Of a stretch of 64,000 bases of DNA, positions 48,436-57,435 are shown piece after piece. Both the position numbers and the translations under genes were made by a program. The stretch is from Paraflavitalea pollutisoli (GTDB lineage: Bacteria; Bacteroidota; Bacteroidia; Chitinophagales; Chitinophagaceae), in NCBI RefSeq assembly GCF_029360705.1, contig NZ_JARKMX010000008.1:3727479-3791478 (forward strand), written 5' to 3'. The notes below the pieces were generated by a model. That model was not told the DNA's origin. It saw nothing but the letters and a program-made list of their open reading frames with translations, and made no database searches. Numbering within the stretch: the first letter of the stretch is position 1; each line of letters begins with the position of its first letter.

Positions 48436-48443
48436 CAAATATA
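48436..48443 (-). promoter_or_regulatory. Candidate -7 element of the cysM operon
   Basis: Minus strand TATATTTG, exact TAnnTTTG match, placing the transcript start near 48430, just ahead of the leader ATG at 48411. No clear -33 TTTG at 19 bp. Confidence 0.55.
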
Positions 48444-48576
48444 AAGGGATTTTTCCGATAATTCCTACAGACAATGTAGACTAATTTGTTAAAACGCCCG
48501 CCCAGGCCGGTAAAGCTGCGATTGGCTGCACCAGATCGCAGCAATACGGCTGACAGGCGCCGTAACACATCAAAAA

Positions 48577-48620
48577 CATATAGAGCACATAAGGAAGACA
48601 TATAGAGTACATATAGAGAC
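48577..48620. repeat. Tandem 11-bp repeats, array A (CATATAGAGNN)
   Basis: Four head-to-tail 11-mers: CATATAGAGCA, CATAAGGAAGA (degenerate), CATATAGAGTA and CATATAGAGAC, in the gap between the cysM promoter and the DNA glycosylase gene. The unit is not a multiple of three and no ORF is implied. Confidence 0.85.
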
Positions 48621-48741
48621 GTCCGCTTATGGTACGCAGTAGGATGGTAGCAGGTTGCTGCATAGGTTCTTAACGCCCCTTCCGTACCGGAGCCATACCC
48701 TATTCGTATCCTATTAGTCACCTGCCGTAACGGGTAACAAA

Positions 48742-48796
48742 GTTATAGAGACCTTATAGAGAGCTTATAGCAGCGTTATAGAGAGGTTATAGAGAG
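48742..48796. repeat. Tandem 11-bp repeats, array B (NTTATAGAGAN)
   Basis: Five head-to-tail 11-mers: GTTATAGAGAC, CTTATAGAGAG, CTTATAGCAGC, GTTATAGAGAG, GTTATAGAGAG. Shares the TATAGAG core with array A at 48577-48620, and the start-to-start distance of the arrays (165 bp) is 15 units. Function unknown. Confidence 0.88.
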
Positions 48797-48939
48797 AACC
48801 GCTAGAGCGTCAGGCAAGGTATAGGTAAGGGGTAAGCAGGGGGCAGTCGATAGCACACCGCAACCCAGCCAGCCAGCCCCCCTGCATCGAAAGAGCCTTT
48901 GCCGCAAGATTCAGGTGGGGCCGTATATATAAGGCGTCT

Positions 48940-48947
48940 TACATTTG
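48940..48947 (+). promoter_or_regulatory. Possible -7 element directly before the glycosylase ATG
   Basis: TACATTTG matches TAnnTTTG. It ends 4 bp before the ATG at 48952, so if used the mRNA would be nearly leaderless. No -33 match; low confidence. Confidence 0.3.
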
Positions 48948-48951
48948 GCCC

Positions 48952-49845
48952 ATGAAGCGTATCCTGATTCCCAGGCCCAACCTGTTCAGCTTTGACGAAT
49001 GCCTGTGGTTCCTGAACCGGAACTACGATGATTGCCTGCATGTCATAGAACCGGGTAAGATACATAAGGCGATCTGTATCAACGGACAGAACATAGCCTT
49101 CACCCTGCAGGCCGATGAACGGCACCTCCTGTTGCACCTGGGAGATCAGCAGCTATCTCCTCAACAAGAGCAGGCACTGGAACGCTATATCAGCGATTGG
49201 TTTGACCTCGACCGGGACATCACGCCGTTCTACAAACTGCTCGCCAAACACAAACAACTGGCCTACATGGCCACCGACTATGCCGGCTTTCGCCTGATCG
49301 GTATACACGATCTCTTCGAAGCATTGTGCTGGAGCATTATCGGCCAGCAGATCAACCTCACATTCGCCTATATCCTCAAAAGAAGACTGGTGGAACAATA
49401 TGGTACCCCGATATCGTTCAACGATCATACCCTCCACATCTTCCCGGCACCTGAGGTATTGCAATCAGTCAGCATGGAAGCACTGCGCGCGCTGCAATTT
49501 TCTACCCGCAAAGCAGAATACCTGTTATCCATCGCAAGTCTGTTCGCAGCTGGCACCTTGAGCAAAGAACGCCTGCAGCAATGCAGCAGTTACAACGAAC
49601 AGGTCGCTCAACTAACAGCCGTCCGTGGCATCGGGGTCTGGACGGCTAATTATGCGATCATGAAATCGCTGAAGCAGTTGCAGGCGATACCGATGGGAGA
49701 CGTGGGGCTGCTGAATGCCCTCACCAATCACCAGTTGATCAAAGACCGCCAGGACCATACCCGCATCGACAAATTGTTCAAACAGTTCAAGGGCTGGGAA
49801 AGCTACCTGGTATTCTACCTGTGGCGAAGCCTGAGCCATGCCTGA
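48952..49845 (+). CDS. DNA-3-methyladenine glycosylase (AlkA-like)
   Basis: 297-aa base-excision repair glycosylase of the HhH-GPD superfamily. The helix-hairpin-helix with Gly/Pro-rich loop and catalytic Asp is seen as LTAVRGIGVWTANYAIMKSL followed by QAIPMGDVGLLNAL (Asp). An upstream segment ALCWSIIGQQINLTFAYILK is the AlkA core helix pair. The first 110 residues would form the AlkA-type N-terminal domain. No Ada domain is fused. Start ATG at 48952. Confidence 0.88.
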   Translation: MKRILIPRPNLFSFDECLWFLNRNYDDCLHVIEPGKIHKAICINGQNIAFTLQADERHLLLHLGDQQLSPQQEQALERYISDWFDLDRDITPFYKLLAKHKQLAYMATDYAGFRLIGIHDLFEALCWSIIGQQINLTFAYILKRRLVEQYGTPISFNDHTLHIFPAPEVLQSVSMEALRALQFSTRKAEYLLSIASLFAAGTLSKERLQQCSSYNEQVAQLTAVRGIGVWTANYAIMKSLKQLQAIPMGDVGLLNALTNHQLIKDRQDHTRIDKLFKQFKGWESYLVFYLWRSLSHA

Positions 49846-49890
49846 GATCAATAAGAACATGGGCAGGCTGCTGTACCCCAACATACAAAA

Positions 49891-49915
49891 CGGGCGCCCT
49901 TATCAGGAGCGCCCG
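49891..49915 (-). terminator. Terminator after the T9SS OmpA gene
   Basis: Perfect 7-bp GC-rich stem CGGGCGC / GCGCCCG, extended by CC/GG, followed on the minus strand by TTTTG. It lies between converging genes and may also stop the glycosylase transcript. Confidence 0.75.
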
Positions 49916-49940
49916 CTTGATTATACAGTGTGCGAACGTG

Positions 49941-51356
49941 TTAATCTTTGTCGTGGATCACAACTTCAACGCGTCGGTTGAGCCATGCATGGGCCGGTGT
50001 ATTTTCCGCTACAGGATATTCTTTACCATAGTAGCTGACGATCAACCTTTCGGCTGCAATGCCCCGGCTCGTCATATAATTGAATGCCATTTGTGCACGT
50101 CTCATCGAAAGGAAGTTATTGTATTCTGTAGATCCCACGTTATCCGTATACCCCTTGATGTCTACCACCTTAGTCGGGTCATTTTTCAGTTGGGTGATCA
50201 CCTTGTCGATCGTGCCAAATGCCCGCGAGGTCAGTGAAAAGTCTTTGTAGTAGAAGTATACGGTGAATTTAATCACTTGTTTACCGTTGATGGTATCCAC
50301 CTGGTAATCGATCAGATCAAAGGCCTGGGCTGTTTTACCACCCGCCAGAGAATCTCCGAAGTCGCTCTGACCATCTTCCCGGTTGTTGCTCCAGTCACTA
50401 TTCTTGTTTTTACCACTGGGTAATTTGCTGGCATTACCTTGCCCATTTTTGCCCTGCCCAATCTTACCCTGGCTGTTGTTGCCCTGGCTTCCCTGACCAC
50501 CCTGGCTGCCATCTCCACCATTTTCATCCACACCGGCGTTACCATTGTTATGGCCTCCCGCCTCGGTGCCAGTGGCGCCATTGTTGATACCACCATTCGC
50601 CCCTTGCTGCGCCTTCAGCAATGAATCTACATTCACATTATAGAAGTAGTTGTTAATAATCGTCGCTTTGGAGCTATCCGGCTTTTTCGCCAGACTATCG
50701 GCCAGTTTCATCGAATCAAGAGCCGCCTGTTCAGCCGCTGCCTTATCCTTGTCCGATTTCTTCTTTTTCTTGTTGTTGATACCTATATACATACCCACAG
50801 AATACATCAGGGTATTAGCCATATTCTTGCTGACCGAATAGCCATAAGCTGCCTGGCCCATGATCATGATCTTCTTGGAAGTGAACTTCAAACCCACGCC
50901 CATCGGCGCACTGGTATAAGAAGAATCATTGATCAGGTTATTGATGCCCGCCGAAATGAAGGGCTGCAGCCGGTAACGATGGCTCAACAAATGATAGTAC
51001 AAGGTAGCATTGAGCAGGTTATAAGTCTCCTTCTTGGTAGTACTGATCAACCGGTCTTTGCTGGTAACATGACCATATGCCAGGCCAATATCTACACTGA
51101 AAGACAGCCGGCCGACTATATTCTTGTAGGCAGACGCCGCAAAGGATGCATTGATCTTATCCATGATCGGCAGCTCATTGGCGTTGCTGACAAAACCATG
51201 TTTGTTTTTCTCCAGCATACCAAATTCCTGGATCTGGAATTTAGTGAGGGGTGAAATAAACCATCTGTTATCCCATTCCCTCGCCACCTCCTGTGCGTGG
51301 ATGGCTTTTGCGGCCAGCACCAGGCACACCGCCAAACAGACTAATACCTTTTTCAT
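49941..51356 (-). CDS. OmpA-family protein of the T9SS adhesin locus
   Basis: 471 aa. Signal peptide MKKVLVCLAVCLVLAAKAIHA; about 25-195 is a beta-barrel-like domain; then a Lys/Ala-rich segment and a low-complexity Gly/Asn/Gln linker (about 255-320, repeats such as GSQGGQGSQGNNSQGK); about 345-471 is an OmpA peptidoglycan-binding domain with VDIKGYTDNVGSTEYNNFLSMRRA. It lies 47 bp after a PorP/SprF gene and downstream of a giant adhesin; adhesin, PorP/SprF and OmpA-type genes form a common Bacteroidota unit in which the barrel tethers the type IX-secreted adhesin at the surface. Confidence 0.85.
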   Translation of the reverse strand: MKKVLVCLAVCLVLAAKAIHAQEVAREWDNRWFISPLTKFQIQEFGMLEKNKHGFVSNANELPIMDKINASFAASAYKNIVGRLSFSVDIGLAYGHVTSKDRLISTTKKETYNLLNATLYYHLLSHRYRLQPFISAGINNLINDSSYTSAPMGVGLKFTSKKIMIMGQAAYGYSVSKNMANTLMYSVGMYIGINNKKKKKSDKDKAAAEQAALDSMKLADSLAKKPDSSKATIINNYFYNVNVDSLLKAQQGANGGINNGATGTEAGGHNNGNAGVDENGGDGSQGGQGSQGNNSQGKIGQGKNGQGNASKLPSGKNKNSDWSNNREDGQSDFGDSLAGGKTAQAFDLIDYQVDTINGKQVIKFTVYFYYKDFSLTSRAFGTIDKVITQLKNDPTKVVDIKGYTDNVGSTEYNNFLSMRRAQMAFNYMTSRGIAAERLIVSYYGKEYPVAENTPAHAWLNRRVEVVIHDKD

Positions 51357-51403
51357 TGGTTATTGATTTTTCAAGGGTTATTGCATAGGTATCAAGGTAA
51401 GTC

Positions 51404-52375
51404 TTAGAAATCAAGTCGAATGGCCATCTCCAATCCATTACGTTTTATACCGGCAGCATTAAGCTCTGTAATATTGACATCATACGAAATACCAAGTATC
51501 AGTTTCATATACCGTAACTCCAGGTTCGGTACCAGGGCATCTTCATAGCGGTATCCAAGTCCGAACCCGACAGCCGCCCCCGGCATTTGTTTGATGGGGG
51601 TAGCATAGGTACCGTTGAAAAAATGCTTATAGGCCCTACCCTGCCAGTTCATCGACACATACACCCCGCACTCATCGTCATCGAGGCCAGTCGCAAATTT
51701 GTATCCGCCCTGTATACCAATCGCCTGGCGCAGTTTAAAGTCCTTTGTTCTTTCTTTATCCGTGAAAGGCTTATTGATGTGCATGACGGAAGCACCGACA
51801 TACCACTTATTAAACGCTGAATTATTAAAAATTGAGATGCCGGCATTCACATTAAAATATCCATACGACCAGCCATTCGCAAAACGATCGGAACTGGCCA
51901 TCCCATCTACCGGACCATATTTGTCAAACTGGTCGCCAAACAGGTTCCCCCCATTGATATTCAGGTTGCTTTGGTAGTACACCCCCTGAAAGCCAGCCGC
52001 GATATAGGTCTCTTTTTTGTCGATGGGAATGGCATACGAAATCCCCAGCAAGCCGAGGGTATTGTTGAGTATGCCCTGATTCGATTTATCGGAAGCCGCA
52101 CCCGCACTGGCGCTGAAATATCCTCCGCTACTGGCAGCCTCCTTTTTCTCCTTCGAGAGGATCGGCATATCGGCCATCGCGCTGATACTATTGTACGCAA
52201 TCAGGCCGCCATATTTTACATTCCGGTAGTTTAGCTTGATGCTATTCTGTTTATCCGTCTTCAGCGACTGGTTGTACCAGACAGCCATATCCTGCACCCG
52301 GGAGAAGTTGATCTCCTGCGCCCCGGCGATTGCCGTCCATGTGATGCCCGCGATGAGTAACCAAACTGATTTCAT
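51404..52375 (-). CDS. PorP/SprF family type IX secretion membrane protein
   Basis: 323-aa outer-membrane barrel with signal peptide (MKSVWLLIAGITWTAIAGAQ). The opening INFSRVQDMAVWYNQSLKTD, then NVKYGGLIAYNSISAMADMP and a C-terminal ELRYMKLILGISYDVNITEL are typical of the PorP/SprF family, whose members retain individual T9SS substrates on the cell surface. It lies 66 bp after the adhesin gene and before the OmpA gene, on one strand. Confidence 0.9.
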   Translation of the reverse strand: MKSVWLLIAGITWTAIAGAQEINFSRVQDMAVWYNQSLKTDKQNSIKLNYRNVKYGGLIAYNSISAMADMPILSKEKKEAASSGGYFSASAGAASDKSNQGILNNTLGLLGISYAIPIDKKETYIAAGFQGVYYQSNLNINGGNLFGDQFDKYGPVDGMASSDRFANGWSYGYFNVNAGISIFNNSAFNKWYVGASVMHINKPFTDKERTKDFKLRQAIGIQGGYKFATGLDDDECGVYVSMNWQGRAYKHFFNGTYATPIKQMPGAAVGFGLGYRYEDALVPNLELRYMKLILGISYDVNITELNAAGIKRNGLEMAIRLDF

Positions 52376-52441
52376 TTGGCCTTGGTTTTAATTTTTGATA
52401 TCGGATATACCCTGATCATTACACATAATATTGGGGCACGC

Positions 52442-55400
52442 TTACCTTACCAGCGAGATCATTCCCCTGCGAACGATCTTCTTTTTGTCTTTATCAAGAC
52501 CTTCCGCTATCCACAGATAAGTTTCTACCGGTTGTAGTACGCCCTTGAACCTGCCATCCCAACCCATGTTCGGATCTTTTGTCGTAAATAACAGGTTACC
52601 CCACCGGTTGTAAATACTGAAGTAGTGGAAAGTAGTCAATCCAACCACGATTGGCTTCGCGACATCGTTCTTTCCGTCACTGTTCGGCGTGAACACTCTT
52701 GGAACATAGATATCGATCGGCACAAAACGCAGCTTGGCCGGACTGCCGAAAACAATTGGCTTATCAATCACTTTGGCTGTAACCGTTACTGCACCGGCAG
52801 TTTTGCTGGCCAGTAAGATGGTAGCATCACCATTCACGTCGGTCAGCACCGGTTGTATGGTCAACACAGTGGCATCCCCCGATTCAATACGGAAGAAGAC
52901 TTCCTTCAGGTTAAGCGGCGTACCATTGGCGTCCACCACATGAGCTTTGACACTGTTTGTTTCAACACCATCGGCTATGGCATCGTTGCTCACAACGATC
53001 AACTTCGTTTCAGGATGAGTAACATCAGGATCCGAGACAAAAAGGAGCGTTGCCGGACTACCGTTGATGACATCCAGGCCATCAGCTTTAGCCGTGATCT
53101 CCACGGTTCCACCAATGGTACTGGTGAGCGTAATGATCACTTCCCCTTTTTCATCCGTCACATAAGGGCCAGCCTCGACAATGGTTGCCGTACCGGTTGC
53201 CACGGTAAACTCGACAGGCACACCGGGCACCGCGTTACCATAGAAATCTGCCACACGAACCTTTACGCTGTTGGTGGCAATCCCGTTGGCACTTGCTTTA
53301 TCAGCCAGCACCACCAATTCGGTCGATTTATTGGTAGGCTCAGGTTCTCCAGCTACGAAGGTGACGATAGCAGGACTGCCATTGACGATCTCGACTCCAT
53401 TGGCTGTCGCTGTCAGGTTTACCCTGCCAGCCACCGTACTATATAAGGTAATGTGTGCGTCCCCATTGGCGTCGGTCAGGATCGGGCCATTTTCAGCGAT
53501 CGTGGCTGTACCGGAAACGAACGTGAATACAATGTTCGCGCCTTGAATAGGGTGTCCACCCGCATCGACGATCTTGACAACTACTTTATTCAGATCTGCC
53601 CCATTTGCTTTTGCATTGTCGGCCTGAACGGCGATATAGGAAAATGCATTGCCAGGATCTGGTGGGCCTAAAATAAACTCTACAGTCGCGGGACTTTGAT
53701 GCGTGATGGGAGCAGCAACAGGAGACACGATCTCTGCAGTCAACGTTGCCGTTCCAATTACATCGCTGTAAAGGGTCACCACCGCGTCACCGTCTTTGTT
53801 CGTAGTGACTGTCGGCCCATCCTTAAAGCTAGCCGTTCCCGCCGCAATGGTAAACCTAACCACTACATTGGGCACTGGGTTACCAAAAGCATCCACCACA
53901 TGGGCTTTGACGGAGGTAAGTGATTTATTATCGGCTAATGCCTTCTCGATCACAACGATCAGCTTGGTTTCCAAATGTCCGGGATCCGGATCGCCAGCGA
54001 TAAATTCTACCTGGGCCGGACTACCATATTCAATTGACTTAGTGCCGATCACTGCCGTAACATCCACTTTACCGGCAACGGTACTGACCAATGCCACGAT
54101 CACATCCCCGTTTCCATCGGTGATACCGAACGCGTCACCAAAGAAGGTAGCGTCTCCACTGGCCTTCGTAAAGTCAACCCGTATACCGGGTACCGGGTTA
54201 CCTTGCGCATCTTCCACATGTGCGCGAACTTCGTTCACCGCCACTCCATTGGCAAGCGCGCCGGTAGTTTTCACAATAAGTCTGGTAGAAGGATTGCTGG
54301 TCGCCGGCTCGTCAACGATAAATTCCACCTGTACCTGGCCACCAGGAGCCGGGTTCAGGATAGCAACACCATTAACTTTCGCCGTCACGCTGACAATGCC
54401 TACCACGGTACTGGTAAATTCTATATAGGCATCTCCGTTGTCATCCGTTTTGAACTGGTTGTTATCGTCCTCTACATTGGCAGCACCTATCCAGGAAAAC
54501 TCTACCGTCGCATTCTTCACAGGATTTCCGTTGGCATCGACGATATGAGCCTTGACCTTGGTGATCGCCGTTCCGTTCGCTATAGCTTTTGGAATGACCA
54601 CAGAAAGGGTGGTCAGCGGATTGGCGGGCTCCGGATCATCAGCCACAAATATGACAACAGTCGGGCTGCCGTTGGTGATATCTTTTCCATCCACCGTTGC
54701 CGTGATCTCAAATTCACCGGCTACAGTACTGGTCAATTGTATTTCGGCCTGGCCGTTGACCAGTGTTGGCGTGGCGCTGGTAAAGAACACCGCACCATTC
54801 TTCTTAAAGGTGATGACCACATTGCTTACCGGGTTGCCGTTGGCATCCACGACAAAGGCTTCAACAATGTTGACCGCAATGCCATTGGCCTTGGCATAAT
54901 TTTGTTTTACCCGCAGATAAGTGGCAGGCTTGGTTACATCTGGCGGACCGCTTACAAAAGTCACCACCTGCGGACTGCCATTCACGATCGGCTGACCGTT
55001 GACAGTGGCCACCACTTTGGCAGTACCCACCTTGGTGCTTTTAACTATGATCTCAGCAATACCGCTGGTATTGGTATAAGCAGAGCCATTTGGCAGAGCG
55101 GCCGTAGTAGACGTTCCGCCGGGCTCGATCGAAAATATCACCAGCTGTCCCTGAACAGGATTACCGTTGGCATCGACCACTTTGGCTTTCACCGTAGCAA
55201 AATCAATATAGTCTGCCACCGCTACAGGATCACCGGGTAACAAGGTGGTTTCCGGACGGGTGGTGGAAGGGTCATCTGCTACAAATTTCACGCTAACCGT
55301 ATTACCGACCGGATTACCGTTGATGATAGCTCCTACCACAACGTCACCGGCAACAGCGCTTTTTAGACTGATGGTAGCTTCGCCATTGGGACCGGTTGTT

Positions 55401-57340
55401 GCAACACCGTTAGCGGGAACAAAGCTGGCATCGCCAGATTGCTTAACAAATTGTACTGTTGCATTCGGAACAGGATTGCCGTTGGCATCTACAACAATCA
55501 CCTTCACCACGGCAAGATCCGCATCATTGGCCTTGGCTACACCCACCACAACAACCAACCTCGTTAATGGGTTACCGGTATTAGGCTGATCCGCAACGAA
55601 GCGAACAACACCCGGACTGCCAGAAATAGTCTGTCCACCGAGGGTGGCCGTTACCGATACGGTTCCTGCGTATTTATTGGTAACTTTTATGATGGCATTG
55701 CCATTGACATCAGTCTTTACAATACCGGTAAATTCGTCAAATACAGCGGTCCCGGCTACAGAACCACCCGAGATGGTAAATACCACCTCGGCATCTTTAA
55801 CGGGATTACCGAATTTATCGACGATGTGCGCGCGGAGCACCGTTTGATCGGTACCATTCGCGACTGCTTCATCGTCATCTACGAATAACTTTGTGCTTGG
55901 ATGCGTTGTGCTGGGCACATCATGAATGAAAGTAATGATCGCCGGGCTATAGTTAATGATCTCCTGGCCATCAACGTAAGCCTTGACATGCACTTGCCCT
56001 ACAACCGGGCTGGTGTAGTAGAGATAGGCATTGCCGCCTGCAGAAGTAGTGACGGTAGCGCTGCCCACCGGATTACCGGTTCCGCTTACAACCACAAAAG
56101 TTACCTGTGCACCTCCTACCGGGTTTCCATTAGCATCGGCGATCCTTGCGCGAACACGGTTACGGTCCACATTGTCAGCAATCGCCATGTCATCTACAAC
56201 AAACAACCTGGTCGACCCGCCTACAACATCCGGCGGGCCAGCTACAAATTTTACAGTAACAGAAGGCTGAGGGTTTATAATTGGAATATTGTTCACGGTG
56301 GCAGTAACGACTGCATCACCTGCTTTTTTACTGATCAGGTAACCAAAGAATTCACCGTTCGCATCCGTGACCCCAGAAAAGATATTATGCTTAAACTCAC
56401 CCACACTTCCACTCGTAAGCGCAAAGCTCACCGCAGCACCGGGTACCGGATTGCCATTGGCATCGACTATGCGGGCTTTCACCACACCTTCATCCAGGTA
56501 ATCCGCCGTGGCTACTGGCTCAACGGTAAGCAGAACCGTAGAAGGATTGGTTGGTTCAGGAACATCGGCTATAAATTCAACGATCGTAGGGATATCTCCA
56601 TATTTAAAGTCGATGCCATTTAATTGGGCTTTTAATATCACTTTCCCTGCTACAAAACTTGTCAGTTCTATTTCAAATACCCCAGAGGCGTTGGTCAGGC
56701 CGTCCCATTGAGTGCTGACCGGAGTGGCTGTACCCGATTGGAGTATAAACTGTACGGCTGCCTTATCGATGGGTAGACCCCATTTATCCTTTACGGTAGC
56801 CCGTATGATGGTTCGGTCTGTATTATTGGCAATGGCCGTTCCTTTAATAATATCGATCCTGGTATTTTCGGAATCAACAGAAGGATTTTCCGCTTTAAAA
56901 TATACGGTCACTGTTTTCTTGACAGGGCTGGTACCAATAGAGATGGAGATCGTAAACGCTCCCACCGAGGTCCGCCCTACGGAAAACGTTATCGAACCAT
57001 CCGGCTGTGTCACCGGTGCTTGCGTAGTTCCATCAGGTAAGAAAAAGTACACCGGAACCTTATCCAGCGGATTGTTGTCCTTATCCACTACCACTACCTT
57101 AACAATATTCTGGTCAATACCGTTAGCGATCGAGTTATTCTTGACAATAACGAATTGCGACTTTGTCAGATCCGGGTCGGTTGCCACAGGCGGCTTGCCC
57201 GCGTCTCCTGTAAATGCGAAAACGCCCGTATGTACGCCCAGCATACACACAAGCATGGCAAATAGTACCGTCAAATAGCTTTTGAAACGGTTAGCCCCAG
57301 TTACGATCGCGGGGACAGCGGGTTCTGACAAAGTAACCAT
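52442..57340 (-). CDS. Giant Ig-like repeat adhesin with type IX (type B) sorting domain
   Basis: 1632-aa secreted protein. The N-terminal hydrophobic segment (about 20-43) is preceded by a 19-residue extension, giving a long signal peptide. Residues about 60-1545 consist of 14 tandem domains of about 104 aa with the invasin/intimin-like (Big_1) pattern: xANGxxxNxVKAxVVDANGNPVPG near the start, TDxNGxA in the middle, STVAGxVxVTAxVNG later, and GSPAxVxFVADxP at the end. The last about 85 residues (VPRVFTPNSDGKNDVAKPI to GMISLVR) are the gliding-motility-type C-terminal sorting domain. Directly upstream of PorP/SprF and OmpA genes. Probably a rod-like surface adhesin. Confidence 0.92.
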   Translation of the reverse strand: MVTLSEPAVPAIVTGANRFKSYLTVLFAMLVCMLGVHTGVFAFTGDAGKPPVATDPDLTKSQFVIVKNNSIANGIDQNIVKVVVVDKDNNPLDKVPVYFFLPDGTTQAPVTQPDGSITFSVGRTSVGAFTISISIGTSPVKKTVTVYFKAENPSVDSENTRIDIIKGTAIANNTDRTIIRATVKDKWGLPIDKAAVQFILQSGTATPVSTQWDGLTNASGVFEIELTSFVAGKVILKAQLNGIDFKYGDIPTIVEFIADVPEPTNPSTVLLTVEPVATADYLDEGVVKARIVDANGNPVPGAAVSFALTSGSVGEFKHNIFSGVTDANGEFFGYLISKKAGDAVVTATVNNIPIINPQPSVTVKFVAGPPDVVGGSTRLFVVDDMAIADNVDRNRVRARIADANGNPVGGAQVTFVVVSGTGNPVGSATVTTSAGGNAYLYYTSPVVGQVHVKAYVDGQEIINYSPAIITFIHDVPSTTHPSTKLFVDDDEAVANGTDQTVLRAHIVDKFGNPVKDAEVVFTISGGSVAGTAVFDEFTGIVKTDVNGNAIIKVTNKYAGTVSVTATLGGQTISGSPGVVRFVADQPNTGNPLTRLVVVVGVAKANDADLAVVKVIVVDANGNPVPNATVQFVKQSGDASFVPANGVATTGPNGEATISLKSAVAGDVVVGAIINGNPVGNTVSVKFVADDPSTTRPETTLLPGDPVAVADYIDFATVKAKVVDANGNPVQGQLVIFSIEPGGTSTTAALPNGSAYTNTSGIAEIIVKSTKVGTAKVVATVNGQPIVNGSPQVVTFVSGPPDVTKPATYLRVKQNYAKANGIAVNIVEAFVVDANGNPVSNVVITFKKNGAVFFTSATPTLVNGQAEIQLTSTVAGEFEITATVDGKDITNGSPTVVIFVADDPEPANPLTTLSVVIPKAIANGTAITKVKAHIVDANGNPVKNATVEFSWIGAANVEDDNNQFKTDDNGDAYIEFTSTVVGIVSVTAKVNGVAILNPAPGGQVQVEFIVDEPATSNPSTRLIVKTTGALANGVAVNEVRAHVEDAQGNPVPGIRVDFTKASGDATFFGDAFGITDGNGDVIVALVSTVAGKVDVTAVIGTKSIEYGSPAQVEFIAGDPDPGHLETKLIVVIEKALADNKSLTSVKAHVVDAFGNPVPNVVVRFTIAAGTASFKDGPTVTTNKDGDAVVTLYSDVIGTATLTAEIVSPVAAPITHQSPATVEFILGPPDPGNAFSYIAVQADNAKANGADLNKVVVKIVDAGGHPIQGANIVFTFVSGTATIAENGPILTDANGDAHITLYSTVAGRVNLTATANGVEIVNGSPAIVTFVAGEPEPTNKSTELVVLADKASANGIATNSVKVRVADFYGNAVPGVPVEFTVATGTATIVEAGPYVTDEKGEVIITLTSTIGGTVEITAKADGLDVINGSPATLLFVSDPDVTHPETKLIVVSNDAIADGVETNSVKAHVVDANGTPLNLKEVFFRIESGDATVLTIQPVLTDVNGDATILLASKTAGAVTVTAKVIDKPIVFGSPAKLRFVPIDIYVPRVFTPNSDGKNDVAKPIVVGLTTFHYFSIYNRWGNLLFTTKDPNMGWDGRFKGVLQPVETYLWIAEGLDKDKKKIVRRGMISLVR

Positions 57341-57416
57341 ACGGTATAGAGTTTAGTCAATATCAAAATCTATTACTGCGCTACAATGCTTCAAAGCACT
57401 ATAGATACGATGATCG

Positions 57417-57435
57417 TTACCGGTGACACCGGTAA
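57417..57435. promoter_or_regulatory. 9-bp palindrome upstream of the adhesin gene
   Basis: TTACCGGTG and CACCGGTAA flank a single A, a perfect 9+1+9 inverted repeat 77 bp before the adhesin ATG. The size and symmetry suit a dimeric regulator's operator; no T run follows, so it is not a terminator. Confidence 0.5.

Noticed and set aside
48952-48960. Leaderless mRNA for the DNA glycosylase
   Set aside because: Based only on a -7 box 4 bp before the ATG without a -33 element; too weak to claim.
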